Shown in pieces: positions 53,996 through 63,052 of a stretch of DNA of 64,000 nucleotides. The DNA lies in the NCBI GenBank assembly GCA_900457075.1, contig UGYN01000002.1, positions 3,100,001-3,164,000 of the forward strand, given 5' to 3'. This DNA is from Serratia quinivorans (GTDB lineage: Bacteria > Pseudomonadota > Gammaproteobacteria > Enterobacterales > Enterobacteriaceae). The position numbers and the translations under genes are program-made. The notes under the pieces were generated by a model, which was not told the origin of the DNA, ran no database searches, and saw only the letters and a list, made by a program, of their open reading frames with translations. Position 1 is the first letter of the stretch. Every line of letters starts with the position of its first letter.

Positions 53996-54814
53996 TCAGG
54001 CCCAAGAAAAATAGCCTGCGAACTCTTGGTGTTCGTCTGTGTCGCTTTGCATCGCATACGCTTTACGCCAGTCATGTTCCCCGCGCTTACCGACCTCATA
54101 ATGTGTATTAAGCCAGCTTGGAGAAAAGGCGCCGAGCATGAGGCGGCGTTTTTTTCCGCCGCGCTGGGATTTAACCGCGCGGTGCCATAAATTGGCATGC
54201 ATGAGCACGACATCTCCTCGTCCAGGGTATAGGATGCGCTCGCCGTCAATACTGTGGTGGCTATTCGCCTCAATCTTAATCGAGTTATCTTTGTGCGAGC
54301 TGGGTAAAACGCACAGTCCGCCTTCCCGCTCCGTGATGTTATCGAGGTATAATAGGTGGTGCAGGGCGTGCGGGTAACAGAAAAATGGCGGCAAGGGATC
54401 CGGCACCGTGCGCAAATGAATATGCCAACCTGTCCCATCAATGACATCGGCGAAAGTGATGCGCGCATCGGCGTCATCTAATTGGATCTGCGGCCCCAAT
54501 GCCATGCGTGCGAGAGCAATAAGCTCGGGATGGGAATTAAAAGGCCAGAAACGCCGATCTTTCGTTAGAAGCCAGCGAAGGTAAATCGAATCTGTATTGT
54601 TTTTGTACATCGGATCGTCGAGATGGCGCTCGTTTTCTTCGAGTGTGCCAAGAGCAGACGAAAAATCGGTTAACTGTTGCTCGGTAAATAAATTGTGGAT
54701 GATGGTGTATCCATCTTCAACCAGATTTTGATGATGGTATTGCGCAAGTTTAGATACCACTTTACGTGTCGGGTAGCCGGCCTGCGCATTATTGATGATA
54801 TAGTTCGTTTCCAT
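53996..54814 (-). CDS. phytanoyl-CoA dioxygenase (PhyH) family protein
   Basis: A 272-residue PhyH-type Fe(II)/2-oxoglutarate enzyme, likely a hydroxylase. The ATG at 54814 (METNYIINN) follows AAGGATC and is preferred to 54844. The jelly-roll motifs are present: VEDGYTIIHNLFTEQQLTDF near the N-terminus, GWHIHLRTVPDPLPPFF, LLYLDNITEREGGLCVLPSS, and the distal His and Arg in MHANLWHRAVKSQRGGKKRR. At the first metal site it has HxH where the textbook motif is HxD/E. It is the last gene of the minus-strand operon; 58 bases separate it from the dehydrogenase. Substrate unknown; probably tailors the cluster product. Confidence 0.85.
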   Translation of the reverse strand: METNYIINNAQAGYPTRKVVSKLAQYHHQNLVEDGYTIIHNLFTEQQLTDFSSALGTLEENERHLDDPMYKNNTDSIYLRWLLTKDRRFWPFNSHPELIALARMALGPQIQLDDADARITFADVIDGTGWHIHLRTVPDPLPPFFCYPHALHHLLYLDNITEREGGLCVLPSSHKDNSIKIEANSHHSIDGERILYPGRGDVVLMHANLWHRAVKSQRGGKKRRLMLGAFSPSWLNTHYEVGKRGEHDWRKAYAMQSDTDEHQEFAGYFSWA

Positions 54815-54872
54815 TTCTTGATCCTTAAACTGCAAACAGCACATGGGTGAGGGCTGGATTCTGCAGCCCAGT

Positions 54873-56156
54873 TTAAAGTCTTAAATCGCTGAGAGTAGGA
54901 TCCAAAACTCCCTTGACGTCGAACAGTACGGAGTTTTCATTGCGAAGATAACGTCTAATACCCTCAATTCCCATTGACATGAGATTGTTGTGAGGGACCG
55001 CTAATATCACTGCATCGTAGCCGTTCCCGGATTCAATATGGTTATGAACCTTGACGCCATATTCAGCCCATGCGCTATCGCTGCTGACTTCGGGATCAAG
55101 AATGTCTGCGTCAATACTGTATTTTTTTAATTCTCTATAGATATCGATCACTTTCGTATTTCGAATATCAGAGCAGTTTTCCTTAAAGGTGAAGCCAATA
55201 ATAAGTGTTCTGGCTGCCGAGATAGAAATGTCCCGATTGACCATTTTTTTTATCAGCTCGCTCACAAGGTAAACGGCCATCGTATCATTGATACGTCGGC
55301 CGGACAGAATAACTTCAGGATAATAACCGACTTGTTCTGCTTTGAAAGTTAAATAGTAAGGATCTACGCCAATGCAGTGACCGCCGACCAATCCAGGCTT
55401 GAACGGAATGAAGTTCCATTTGGTCGCCGCCGCATTCAAGACTTCATGCGTGTCGATCTCAAGCCTAGAGAAAATCATGGATAATTCGTTGATCAAGGCA
55501 ATATTTAAATCTCGCTGCGTATTTTCAATAACTTTTGCCGCCTCCGCGACTTTTATCGATGAGGTCATATGGGTGCCTGCCTCAACAATGGAGGCGTATA
55601 GCGCATCCACTTTTATCGCGATCTCCTGAGTTGAACCTGAGGTGATCTTAACGATATCTTTGAGTTGACGCGTCTTATCGCCAGGATTGATGCGTTCCGG
55701 GCTATAGCCGACAAAAAAGTCTTGATTGAGTCGGCCGTTAGAGTATTTTTCCAGTTCAGGAACACAAATTTCTTCTGTTAATCCAGGATACACCGTGCTT
55801 TCATATATGACCAGACACTTATGTTTCATTATGCCGCCAATCATTTGCGAAGCGCTAATTAACGGTTTGAGATCTGGACGGTTTGCTTTATCAATAGGCG
55901 TGGGAACGGTAACGATGATAATATCCGCTTCGCCAAGTGAAGATGCTTCGTTGGTAAAACTGAGTCCTTTTGCGGCGAACAGATCCTCTTTCGGTATTTC
56001 ACGGGTATGATCAATCCCGTCACGCAGTGAAGAGATCCTTTGTTTGCATATATCGTAACCCAAAGTCTTATATTTTTTACCAAACTCAACGGCAAGTGGC
56101 AGTCCAACATATCCAAGTCCAACTACGGCGATAGAACCGAACTGTTCAGGATTCAT
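54873..56156 (-). CDS. nucleotide-sugar (UDP-HexNAc-type) 6-dehydrogenase
   Basis: A 427-residue UDP-sugar dehydrogenase that oxidises C6 of a nucleotide sugar to the carboxylate with two NAD+. Features: Rossmann IAVVGLGYVGLPLAVEFGKK (residues 8-27), the central VYESTVYPG-type VIYESTVYPGLTEE, FFVGYSPERINPGD, and the catalytic cysteine in GGHCIGVDPYYL (Cys261). The sequence resembles the UDP-GlcNAc/GalNAc dehydrogenases of the WbpA/TviB class more than UDP-glucose dehydrogenases; exact substrate uncertain. An unexpected member of a small-molecule cluster; it may supply a uronic sugar or act on an unrelated glycan. Intact. Confidence 0.88.
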   Translation of the reverse strand: MNPEQFGSIAVVGLGYVGLPLAVEFGKKYKTLGYDICKQRISSLRDGIDHTREIPKEDLFAAKGLSFTNEASSLGEADIIIVTVPTPIDKANRPDLKPLISASQMIGGIMKHKCLVIYESTVYPGLTEEICVPELEKYSNGRLNQDFFVGYSPERINPGDKTRQLKDIVKITSGSTQEIAIKVDALYASIVEAGTHMTSSIKVAEAAKVIENTQRDLNIALINELSMIFSRLEIDTHEVLNAAATKWNFIPFKPGLVGGHCIGVDPYYLTFKAEQVGYYPEVILSGRRINDTMAVYLVSELIKKMVNRDISISAARTLIIGFTFKENCSDIRNTKVIDIYRELKKYSIDADILDPEVSSDSAWAEYGVKVHNHIESGNGYDAVILAVPHNNLMSMGIEGIRRYLRNENSVLFDVKGVLDPTLSDLRL

Positions 56157-56299
56157 TTTTCGTCACTCTGAAAGAGGCCTCGTTGCAGCGAGGCGCCTAA
56201 TGATTTAACTTTAGTCTGGGATTTCATCAATTCCAGATCCAATACGAGGATTCACATCAGTCATGGCAGCTGAAAATAAACGTTAACCGTCTCCGCGGG

Positions 56300-57025
56300 T
56301 TACCCCTGTGAGGCGTGGTTATCGAATGCATGCCATGGGAACAGTTTGGTCAGGTCCGCATCATGATTCATGCCAATCCACCACTCATCACCTATCCGGC
56401 GGCTATATTTAAAGGCTGGCCAAGCGCTTTGGTAATGTTCACGCCAAGCGTCATGCAGGAAAACAATGCCGGTATCGCCGATCAATTTTTGGGCTTCAAG
56501 GGTGCATCTACGGCGTTTACGTCCGTCAATGATGGCGAGATCGCAGTGAAAGTTCCATTTTGCGGGCAGGGATACATAAGCGTCCATGTTGACCTCCCGA
56601 TCGGAAATTAGCTGGCTTTCAAACGGTGCTACCGCACCGTGATCGAATAACGCCACCACCCGTTCTGTTCCCCCGTTCCATGGGTGTGCAGGCGCGCCGG
56701 TCAGGTTATTGCAATGGATGATACGCGTACCAGGATCTGAGATAAATTCTTGAGCAATGGCGGACTCGAAATATGATTGATTGTGTTCAAGCCCCAGCCA
56801 CTGATGGGGAATACCGCTGTGCTCAAGAAATCTGCCATACCAAAGCGTGGAACGCCCACATCCCCATTCGATAACTCGCAATGGCGCGTTCTTTTTTTGT
56901 TTGCTGAGGCCGATAAGAAGCGACTCAAGTAAATCGGCGTCTCGTATGCTCATCCAGGCTTTAGAACTGACCTCATGCGAGGTCCAGTCTGTCGTTTTTT
57001 CCGGTACTGAATGGGAATAATCCAT
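56300..57025 (-). CDS. putative SAM-dependent methyltransferase-like protein
   Basis: A 241-residue protein with a class-I-like motif I, RVIEWGCGRSTLWYGRFLEH, followed by an acidic strand end WLGLEHNQSYFESA, and DLAIIDGRKRRRCTLEAQKL then GIVFLHDAWREHYQSAWPAF, a pattern seen in class I-type O-methyltransferases and FkbM-like enzymes. Upstream AGCCAATCC on the coding strand gives a modest ribosome site. First gene of the minus-strand operon, facing the long AT-rich divergent region. Substrate unknown. Confidence 0.65.
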   Translation of the reverse strand: MDYSHSVPEKTTDWTSHEVSSKAWMSIRDADLLESLLIGLSKQKKNAPLRVIEWGCGRSTLWYGRFLEHSGIPHQWLGLEHNQSYFESAIAQEFISDPGTRIIHCNNLTGAPAHPWNGGTERVVALFDHGAVAPFESQLISDREVNMDAYVSLPAKWNFHCDLAIIDGRKRRRCTLEAQKLIGDTGIVFLHDAWREHYQSAWPAFKYSRRIGDEWWIGMNHDADLTKLFPWHAFDNHASQG

Positions 57026-57942
57026 GAGGATTGGCTCCTTTTAGCAGCAACTGTTAATCGACATTATCAAGATTTTACAGCTTGGTAACCTTTGCATAAA
57101 AAATTGTGATAAGTCAAACATAACTTATCAGTAAATTTAACTCCTTCCTGTGATTGAGTAAAAATGCTTCTAGGGTTTATTTGTTAATAGTTTGATTTTT
57201 TGTTTTTTATTTTCTTTGGCTTGAATTTGGAGTTGGGTTGGTTATTAATCATAACTATAGATTATTAATTTGTGGGTGAACTATATAGCTCTGCGTTATG
57301 GCGTTTTATATATCGTATTGATATGTATATATTAATTGTACCTCGGTGTCGGCAATGGACTGGGGGGCATTATTTTGAAGGTTTCTGTTATATTTTCTTT
57401 GCGAAACCTTTCGATTTTAAATTATTTAAAAACTAATAATATTTTTTTAAAAGTGGACGTTTCGCCTACTTGTTTGATTCAGAGTAGAGCACTGTGTCTT
57501 TAAATGGCTTTGTTTTAAGATAAAAATTCATAATAAAACCAATCTAATCAGTGGCTTTTAGGTAAAAGGGTTGTTTGTTGACGGTTATGGAGCGATGTTT
57601 TGATGTGATTTTTTATCGTATTGATTTTAATTGTTTTTTTAAAATTGAAGTTATTAGCAGTGTTGCGAAAAGTGTTTTTTTTTGTTTAAAAATTGTTGAC
57701 TATCCATTTTTTCTTATGCAATGGTATACGCATTTCCGACTTGGGATAGATTTTACAACGCTGTGGCGAGCACGAGAGAAATAAAAGCCGGTGGGAGCAC
57801 TATACGCGTATGGTATGGTTAGTAAAAATTATAACTCTCATAACGTTACATACAAAGTATTTGTTACTGCCTGACACTGATTAAGCTATACCGAACTATC
57901 GATCCAAATTACTACGTGTTTTTCATGTGAATGAGGATGAGT
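57026..57942. promoter_or_regulatory. AT-rich divergent promoter region of the metabolic cluster
   Basis: About 900 bases, very AT-rich, between the minus-strand methyltransferase operon and the plus-strand cyclodeaminase operon. A 69-codon frame at 57575 is too biased to Phe/Ile/Lys to support as a gene. The richness in A/T tracts (57180-57260, 57400-57460, 57600-57710) suggests curved DNA and silencing by H-NS-like proteins. Both promoters should lie here; I do not assign boxes. Confidence 0.45.
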
Positions 57943-59028
57943 ATGTACGTTATATCTGAAAGTGAAGTCGCTCGTACTATTAATGCAATTACCGCCGATA
58001 AATTCATGGATGCGCTGATCGATAATATCGATAAGGGATTCCGGATGTTTGACTCGGCGGGTGCGCAACTCAGTGCGCGCGCAGGTTTTACCTCTGGTAG
58101 AAATCTTATCGAATGGATGCCAGTTCATGATGGGGAAAGTAATGTTACGCTCAAACTGGTGAGTTATTTCCCGGATAATCCCGTTAATCATCAGGCGCCC
58201 ACCATCGATGCCGTGATTGTCACTTTTGATTTTCAAACCGGTAAGCCTAAAGCTGTTGCCGGCGGCGCGCTTTTGACGGCAATGCGCACTGGCGCGGCCA
58301 GCGCTGTCGCGAGTCGTATTTTGGCAAAGCCGGATTCCAGGGTGCTCGGCCTCATCGGTTGCGGAGCGCAGGCGGTGACTCAGGCGCATGCACTGTCGCG
58401 AATTTTCAAATTTGAAGAAATTCTTATTCATGATACTGACCCTTATGCCGAAGAAACTATCGATGAAAGGCTGGCGTTCCTTGGCATAAAAATTTCTCCG
58501 GCCAATGTTCAGGAGATTGAAAAGCGCAGCGATATCATCTGTACTGCAACCACCAACCCCGTAGGGTCCTCCCCGGTGCTTTCAGGGGAAAATTTAAAAC
58601 GGGATGTGCATATTAACGCTGTCGGCGCTGATTTCCCTGGGAAAACGGAGCTTCCCGGCACACTGGTGAAAACCGCCTTTGTCGTCACTGACTTTTATGA
58701 GCAGGCTAAAGTGGAAGGGGAGTGTCAGGTCTTTTCTGGTGAAACGCCTGGCGCGGATGTTTGTATTGAACTTAAGGATCTCGCGGTTGCTAGGGAGAAT
58801 TATTACGGTCATCAGAACCGTCAAACGATTTTTGATTCGACCGGTGTGGCGCTGGAAGATGCGATCGCCGTTGATCTGCTTTGTGACATAGCGAAGAAAT
58901 ATGGGATAGGCAAAGTGTTAGGTGATGAGATGACAACATGCGCGCTTGATCCCTACTCGGAACTCCTGATTACGTCTGACTGCGCGATGCGTTCTGCAAC
59001 CAGGCAAAGAATGGAAACGCTGTCTTAA
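57943..59028 (+). CDS. ornithine cyclodeaminase / mu-crystallin family enzyme
   Basis: A 361-residue NAD(P)-dependent enzyme of the OCD/mu-crystallin family, which includes ornithine cyclodeaminase, alanine dehydrogenases and SbnB-type opine-forming enzymes. The start at 57943 is chosen because GAGGATGAG sits just upstream; ATGs at 57931 and 57937 are in frame. Motifs: GGALLTAMRTGAASAVASRI, the dinucleotide-binding VLGLIGCGAQAVTQAHALSR, DIICTATTNP and NAVGADFPGKTELP. It could make a proline, an imino acid or an opine-like precursor. First gene of the plus-strand operon. Intact. Confidence 0.87.
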   Translation: MYVISESEVARTINAITADKFMDALIDNIDKGFRMFDSAGAQLSARAGFTSGRNLIEWMPVHDGESNVTLKLVSYFPDNPVNHQAPTIDAVIVTFDFQTGKPKAVAGGALLTAMRTGAASAVASRILAKPDSRVLGLIGCGAQAVTQAHALSRIFKFEEILIHDTDPYAEETIDERLAFLGIKISPANVQEIEKRSDIICTATTNPVGSSPVLSGENLKRDVHINAVGADFPGKTELPGTLVKTAFVVTDFYEQAKVEGECQVFSGETPGADVCIELKDLAVARENYYGHQNRQTIFDSTGVALEDAIAVDLLCDIAKKYGIGKVLGDEMTTCALDPYSELLITSDCAMRSATRQRMETLS

Positions 59029-59047
59029 CTTGAGAAGGGTTCTGAAT

Positions 59048-59918
59048 ATGTCTCATATATCCGAAAATATCTTTTCGGCGCTTTCTTTGCATGCCAACCA
59101 GACGTTTATGGAATATAACCGAGCGCGTTACAGTTATCGTTTGTCGAAGTGAAACGCTGGGCCGGGATGGCATCTCGGCTCAGGAATCCGTTGACTGTTA
59201 CAGGCACTATTATAGAACCTTAGCAAATAACGGGAACCATGTCAGCAATTCATCGTTTGCGCGTCGCCATGGGAAATCCGTCTCTAGAGTGATCTCAGAC
59301 ACTTTCGATTTCAAGCAAATCGATACGGCATGTCGCAAGCTTGAGGATTCATTCTCACTGCGTTGCGCCTGGGAGATGCGGACTCTGACGCGTGGACTGG
59401 ATTTTTGCGGTTTCAGCAATATGGTCGATAAACGACATGAATATGGCGCTGAGGGAAAAATGGCATACCTTGTTGAACCGCTTCCTTTTTTCGTCAGGAC
59501 AATGTTTCATTCGAGGAATTCGTCACGCTGCATTATTCGCACCTTAGTAATCTCTCTGGCTCATCGGATTACCTGATGTCAATCGCGGAGGAATGTGACA
59601 TACAGGCTGAACTCAAAGAGGTGATTGAAGTGCGGTTTTATTTCCAAACTCATTGGAAAGATATTTGTCAGTCAGGGGATAAATGGAGATAAAGCCGGAT
59701 TGATAATCATATCCCATGGGATGTCGTGAATAGCGGCCTTTCGGTGTACTTTAATATAAATAAGGGGCGATTGAACTTGGAATGCCGTTTTAGTGATGAT
59801 GTTGTCAATGAGATAATACTTGTCAAAGAGATTGACGCTTTGATGGAGCGTCTCTGTACTTTTCTTGGCGAATCATCGGACGTGAATGCTATCTGCTCAA
59901 TAGCGGCAAGGGATGTTT
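59048..59918 (+). pseudogene. decayed NRPS-like gene (adenylation start plus condensation-like remains)
   Basis: After a good start (ATG 59048, AGAAGGG upstream) the frame reads MSHISENIFSALSLHANQTF and MEYNRARYSYRLSK, then a stop; this resembles the first residues of an adenylation domain. A second frame (about 59130-59490) contains VSRVISDTFDFKQIDTACRK and LEDSFSLRCAWEM, like the opening of a condensation domain. A third continues VSFEEFVTLHYSHLSNLSGS, EVRFYFQTHWKDI; after another stop, IPWDVVNSGLSVYFNINKGR and LNLECRFSDDVVNEI resemble a condensation-domain end, stopping at 59926 over the MFS start. Most of the synthetase is deleted. Domain resemblance is weak; the decay is clear. Confidence 0.5.
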
Positions 59919-61196
59919 ATGACTGAAGCCAATAATCAAGCGTCATCGCTTACCATCAGAGAAGGACGGATGCTGTCGCGTAATTGCTGTGCGTTGTATA
60001 TGGTTAACAGCTTCGCCTATTTTATGGCGTGGCCGCTCTTAACCATTTTGCTGGTGAAACAATATGGCATGACGCATCTTGCCGTAGGGACATTATTCAC
60101 GGCAGCCTTATTACTTAATGCCACCGTGGCGCTTTTCAGCAGCGTAATTATCCGGGGGGTAGGTGCCAGGAATAGCATCTTCAGCGGGCTTGTTCTGCAA
60201 TGCATCGGCTTCATCATCATCGGGCTCGCTAACGTTCCGATGTGGGTGATTATCGGATTGCTGGTTATTTCTACGGGGCGAGGTGTATTTGAAAGCCCAA
60301 TGAAAACGTATCTTTCCGATAATATTTTAGACAAAGGGATGCTGTTCAAGACCTTTCAGTTGGCCTATCTTTTTGTTAATGCAGGGGCGGCATGCGGCCC
60401 GCTGTTTTCAATGACGATAGGACTCAAGAATGTCAACGTAAACTTTTTGGTGGCTGGTGTGGTTTTTCTAGCTATGGCCATTTTCGTTATCCTGTTTTTT
60501 AACAATAACAAAGTTATTCATCCTGAGGGTAAGGTTGTCAGAGAGTATAAGCAGGCAATTAAGAATAAAATCTTCCTCTGCTTATTGGTGTCTGAAATTG
60601 TTCTGGCGTATGTCTTTATTCATTACGATACAACGTTCTATCAGTATATCACCGCATTGAGTTTGAAAAACCCTACCGAAATAATTTCATTCACCGTTAT
60701 GATAAAAAGCGTCGTGGTAATTGTCACTCAGGCCATTTTTGTTTCTTTATTGTCTTTGATATCGAAAGCCAAGCGTGTTTATATCGGCAGTGCCTGCTTT
60801 GTCATTTCCGGTTCGTTGATCGGTTTTGCTGCGCCGCTTGCGGGTGAACACTTTGATTTACTGTTTTATTGCGCTGTGGTCTTTGTTGGTATCGGTGAAG
60901 CGGTGTTGTTTCCGTTATCCGCTATTCTCGTTGATCGTATCGCTCCGGAGGGGGCTAAAGGCACTTATTATGCGTTAACCAATCTTTATCTTCTGGGATT
61001 TGCGGCCGGCCCTATTGTCGGCGGTTGGGCGCTGACGCAAGGGGGCATGATGATATTTTGGCTTTTAGACGCCGTATTTGTCCTGTTGGCAGCTGGCTTG
61101 CTGCTGGCGGCGATTCGCCACACATCAGCAACCAGGTTTTCAGACAGCAACGATGTTCAATGTTATTCCGCGTGCGCGCAAAAGGAAGCGGACTGA
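59919..61196 (+). CDS. MFS transporter, probable exporter
   Basis: A 425-residue major facilitator protein with about twelve hydrophobic segments (for example FAYFMAWPLLTILLVKQYGM, FIIIGLANVPMWVIIGLLVI, ISGSLIGFAAPLAGEHFDLL, IFWLLDAVFVLLAAGLLLAA). The loop after the second helix has a degenerate motif A (IIRGVGARNS), and the conserved RGVFESPMKTYLSDN follows helix 4, as in drug/metabolite exporters. Start 59919 (AAGGG 8 bases upstream) overlaps the end of the NRPS-like relic, showing the original operon. Expected to export the product or an intermediate of the cluster. Intact. Confidence 0.85.
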   Translation: MTEANNQASSLTIREGRMLSRNCCALYMVNSFAYFMAWPLLTILLVKQYGMTHLAVGTLFTAALLLNATVALFSSVIIRGVGARNSIFSGLVLQCIGFIIIGLANVPMWVIIGLLVISTGRGVFESPMKTYLSDNILDKGMLFKTFQLAYLFVNAGAACGPLFSMTIGLKNVNVNFLVAGVVFLAMAIFVILFFNNNKVIHPEGKVVREYKQAIKNKIFLCLLVSEIVLAYVFIHYDTTFYQYITALSLKNPTEIISFTVMIKSVVVIVTQAIFVSLLSLISKAKRVYIGSACFVISGSLIGFAAPLAGEHFDLLFYCAVVFVGIGEAVLFPLSAILVDRIAPEGAKGTYYALTNLYLLGFAAGPIVGGWALTQGGMMIFWLLDAVFVLLAAGLLLAAIRHTSATRFSDSNDVQCYSACAQKEAD

Positions 61197-61227
61197 ATGG
61201 CTGCTTAGCATGAGGATCAGAGGAAAA

Positions 61228-61929
61228 ATGAAAAAGACAATTGTGATTTTTGGCGGTAGCTCGGGTACGGGGCTGGCGATAATCAAGGCGTTGAGCGGCG
61301 CATATCATACCGTTTGCGCATCGCGTACCGAACCTCCAGCCGAGGCAAAGGCTGGTCAGTGGCTATCTTGTGATGTGCGGCGGTCGGAAGCGGTCAATAG
61401 CGTTTTTAACGCGCTGCACGGCGAAATTTACGCCGTCATTAATTGTTCTGCCACCGGAGCCTATGCGCCATTTTCCCCTGAGTATCACGCCTACTGGCAA
61501 GAGATTGTCGATACCAGCGTCATGGGCGCGGTGAATGTCATGAGTGCTACTTGTAAATACGTTCCTCAGTGTGAGCATCTGATCACCATTGGCTCCATCG
61601 CCAGCCGTCGGCCCAGCCCTACGCCAGGAAATGATATCTACGCAGCGGCGAAAACGGCCGTTAGCCGTCTTCAAGAGGATTTTCGCTTGCGCCTGCGTCA
61701 AGAAGGAGCGGCGATGCGAGTGACCCTGTTGACGCCCGGCTATATTGAGGGAACCCGCTTCGGCGAGACTTTCTATCGCAGCAATCCCGAGATGCAGGAA
61801 CCGCTGTTCGCCGCTTTTCAGTCCTTAGTCCCTGACGACATTGCCCAAGCTGTGCTGTGGTGCCTTTCGCGGCCTTCCCATGTCGAAGTGTCTGAGTTGG
61901 TGATACGCCCCAGAGAACAGGCTTGCTAA
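61228..61929 (+). CDS. short-chain dehydrogenase/reductase (SDR)
   Basis: A 233-residue classical SDR. The start at 61228 (MKKTIVIFGGSSGTGLAI) follows AGAGGAAAA; the longer frame from 61078 overlaps the transporter and is rejected. Cofactor motif GGSSGTG, NCSATGA (NNAG equivalent), catalytic Ser in ITIGSIAS and YAAAK (Tyr/Lys). NADP preference is suggested by ASRTE after beta2. Acts on an unknown carbonyl or alcohol in the pathway. Intact. Confidence 0.87.
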   Translation: MKKTIVIFGGSSGTGLAIIKALSGAYHTVCASRTEPPAEAKAGQWLSCDVRRSEAVNSVFNALHGEIYAVINCSATGAYAPFSPEYHAYWQEIVDTSVMGAVNVMSATCKYVPQCEHLITIGSIASRRPSPTPGNDIYAAAKTAVSRLQEDFRLRLRQEGAAMRVTLLTPGYIEGTRFGETFYRSNPEMQEPLFAAFQSLVPDDIAQAVLWCLSRPSHVEVSELVIRPREQAC

Positions 61930-61968
61930 TACCTCATTTAGAACGTCTCTGAACAGGAGTAAAGAATC

Positions 61969-63030
61969 ATGACATCCAAGATCCTTATTGTCGGATACGG
62001 ATTTGCAGGAAAAAGAATGCATACCGTGCTCAATTACTCAAATCAAAATTATAAAAATGCATTCAGACAGATAGTGATTGCAGACCCCAAAATGGCTGGG
62101 CAAGCCGACGGGGTGCTGGCGACTTATCGCGATGTTGAACAGGCGCTTAAACATCATCGATTCGAGGCGGCAATTGTCACCGTCAATGAAGAGCATCATC
62201 ACGGCATTTTGAAGCGGCTCACCGAGGCCGACATTCCTCGGATCCTTTGTGAAAAACCACTGACCGCAACGCTGGATGAAGCAAAGGATCTTGAATCGGC
62301 GTTGAGCGCCAAGATCTTCTCCATGAATCTTGTTGAGCGTTTCAGCCCGGTGTTTCAGGATTTTTTCGCGTGGCGAAATACTGTAGAAACACTGAAGCCT
62401 GCTCGCGTGCAGCTCTATTGGGGAAAAAACAGGGTAAGGGATTGCAGACCGACTATGGGGGTGCTCAGTGAAGCGATTCATCCTCTCGACCTAGCCTCTT
62501 TTGCTTTCGGCATTCGCGAGATCGACGTCATCGGCGGGTTTATGCATCACAGCAATTTCTCTAACCGCCCGGAAGATGCTATAGCCGACTCATTGCATTG
62601 CAAACTTATCAGCGAAGACCGCTGCATTATTTCGGCGCATGCTTCCTTTACCTGGATGTCTCGCCGGCGTGAAATGTTCGCGCATTTGGTGGGAGCGAAA
62701 GACAGCTATATCGTTCATTTCACTTTCGATATGCCGCGTTGGGATTGCGACAGCGTCACCGTCAGCCGCATTGATCCCAAAGACGGTCACCGAACTACGG
62801 TTTTGAAGAAATCATATACAAATCAGGACTTCCCCGAACCGCTGGATCAGCTGAGTAAAGTCTATCGATTTGTGACCCGCTCGCTTGACGATAAACCTGC
62901 TGGTATGAATGAACCCGACAGTATCGTTGGATTGGAACAGGCGATGCGTCTGCAGACTTGGCTGGAACAAATACATCTGGCGTTGGAACCGCAAAGCAAG
63001 GGCCAAGCCGAAAAGCTATTCGCATCCTGA
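61969..63030 (+). CDS. Gfo/Idh/MocA family oxidoreductase
   Basis: A 353-residue NAD(P)-dependent oxidoreductase. N-terminal Rossmann motif KILIVGYGFAGKRMH, the hallmark EKP (ILCEKPLTATLDEAK), and a C-terminal alpha/beta domain with VLSEAIHPLDLASFAFG, equivalent to the conserved catalytic His/Asp region (G-x-x-x-D-x-G/HxxD). Such enzymes act on sugars or on imines and amino-acid conjugates. Forty bases after the SDR, with GAACAGGAGTAAAG as ribosome site. Intact. Confidence 0.87.
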   Translation: MTSKILIVGYGFAGKRMHTVLNYSNQNYKNAFRQIVIADPKMAGQADGVLATYRDVEQALKHHRFEAAIVTVNEEHHHGILKRLTEADIPRILCEKPLTATLDEAKDLESALSAKIFSMNLVERFSPVFQDFFAWRNTVETLKPARVQLYWGKNRVRDCRPTMGVLSEAIHPLDLASFAFGIREIDVIGGFMHHSNFSNRPEDAIADSLHCKLISEDRCIISAHASFTWMSRRREMFAHLVGAKDSYIVHFTFDMPRWDCDSVTVSRIDPKDGHRTTVLKKSYTNQDFPEPLDQLSKVYRFVTRSLDDKPAGMNEPDSIVGLEQAMRLQTWLEQIHLALEPQSKGQAEKLFAS

Positions 63031-63052
63031 CAACGCGATGGAGGGGGGAGTT

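Noticed and set aside
57575..57784. 69-codon frame in the divergent AT-rich gap
   Set aside because: Dominated by Phe/Ile/Lys as expected from base composition; no good ribosome site.
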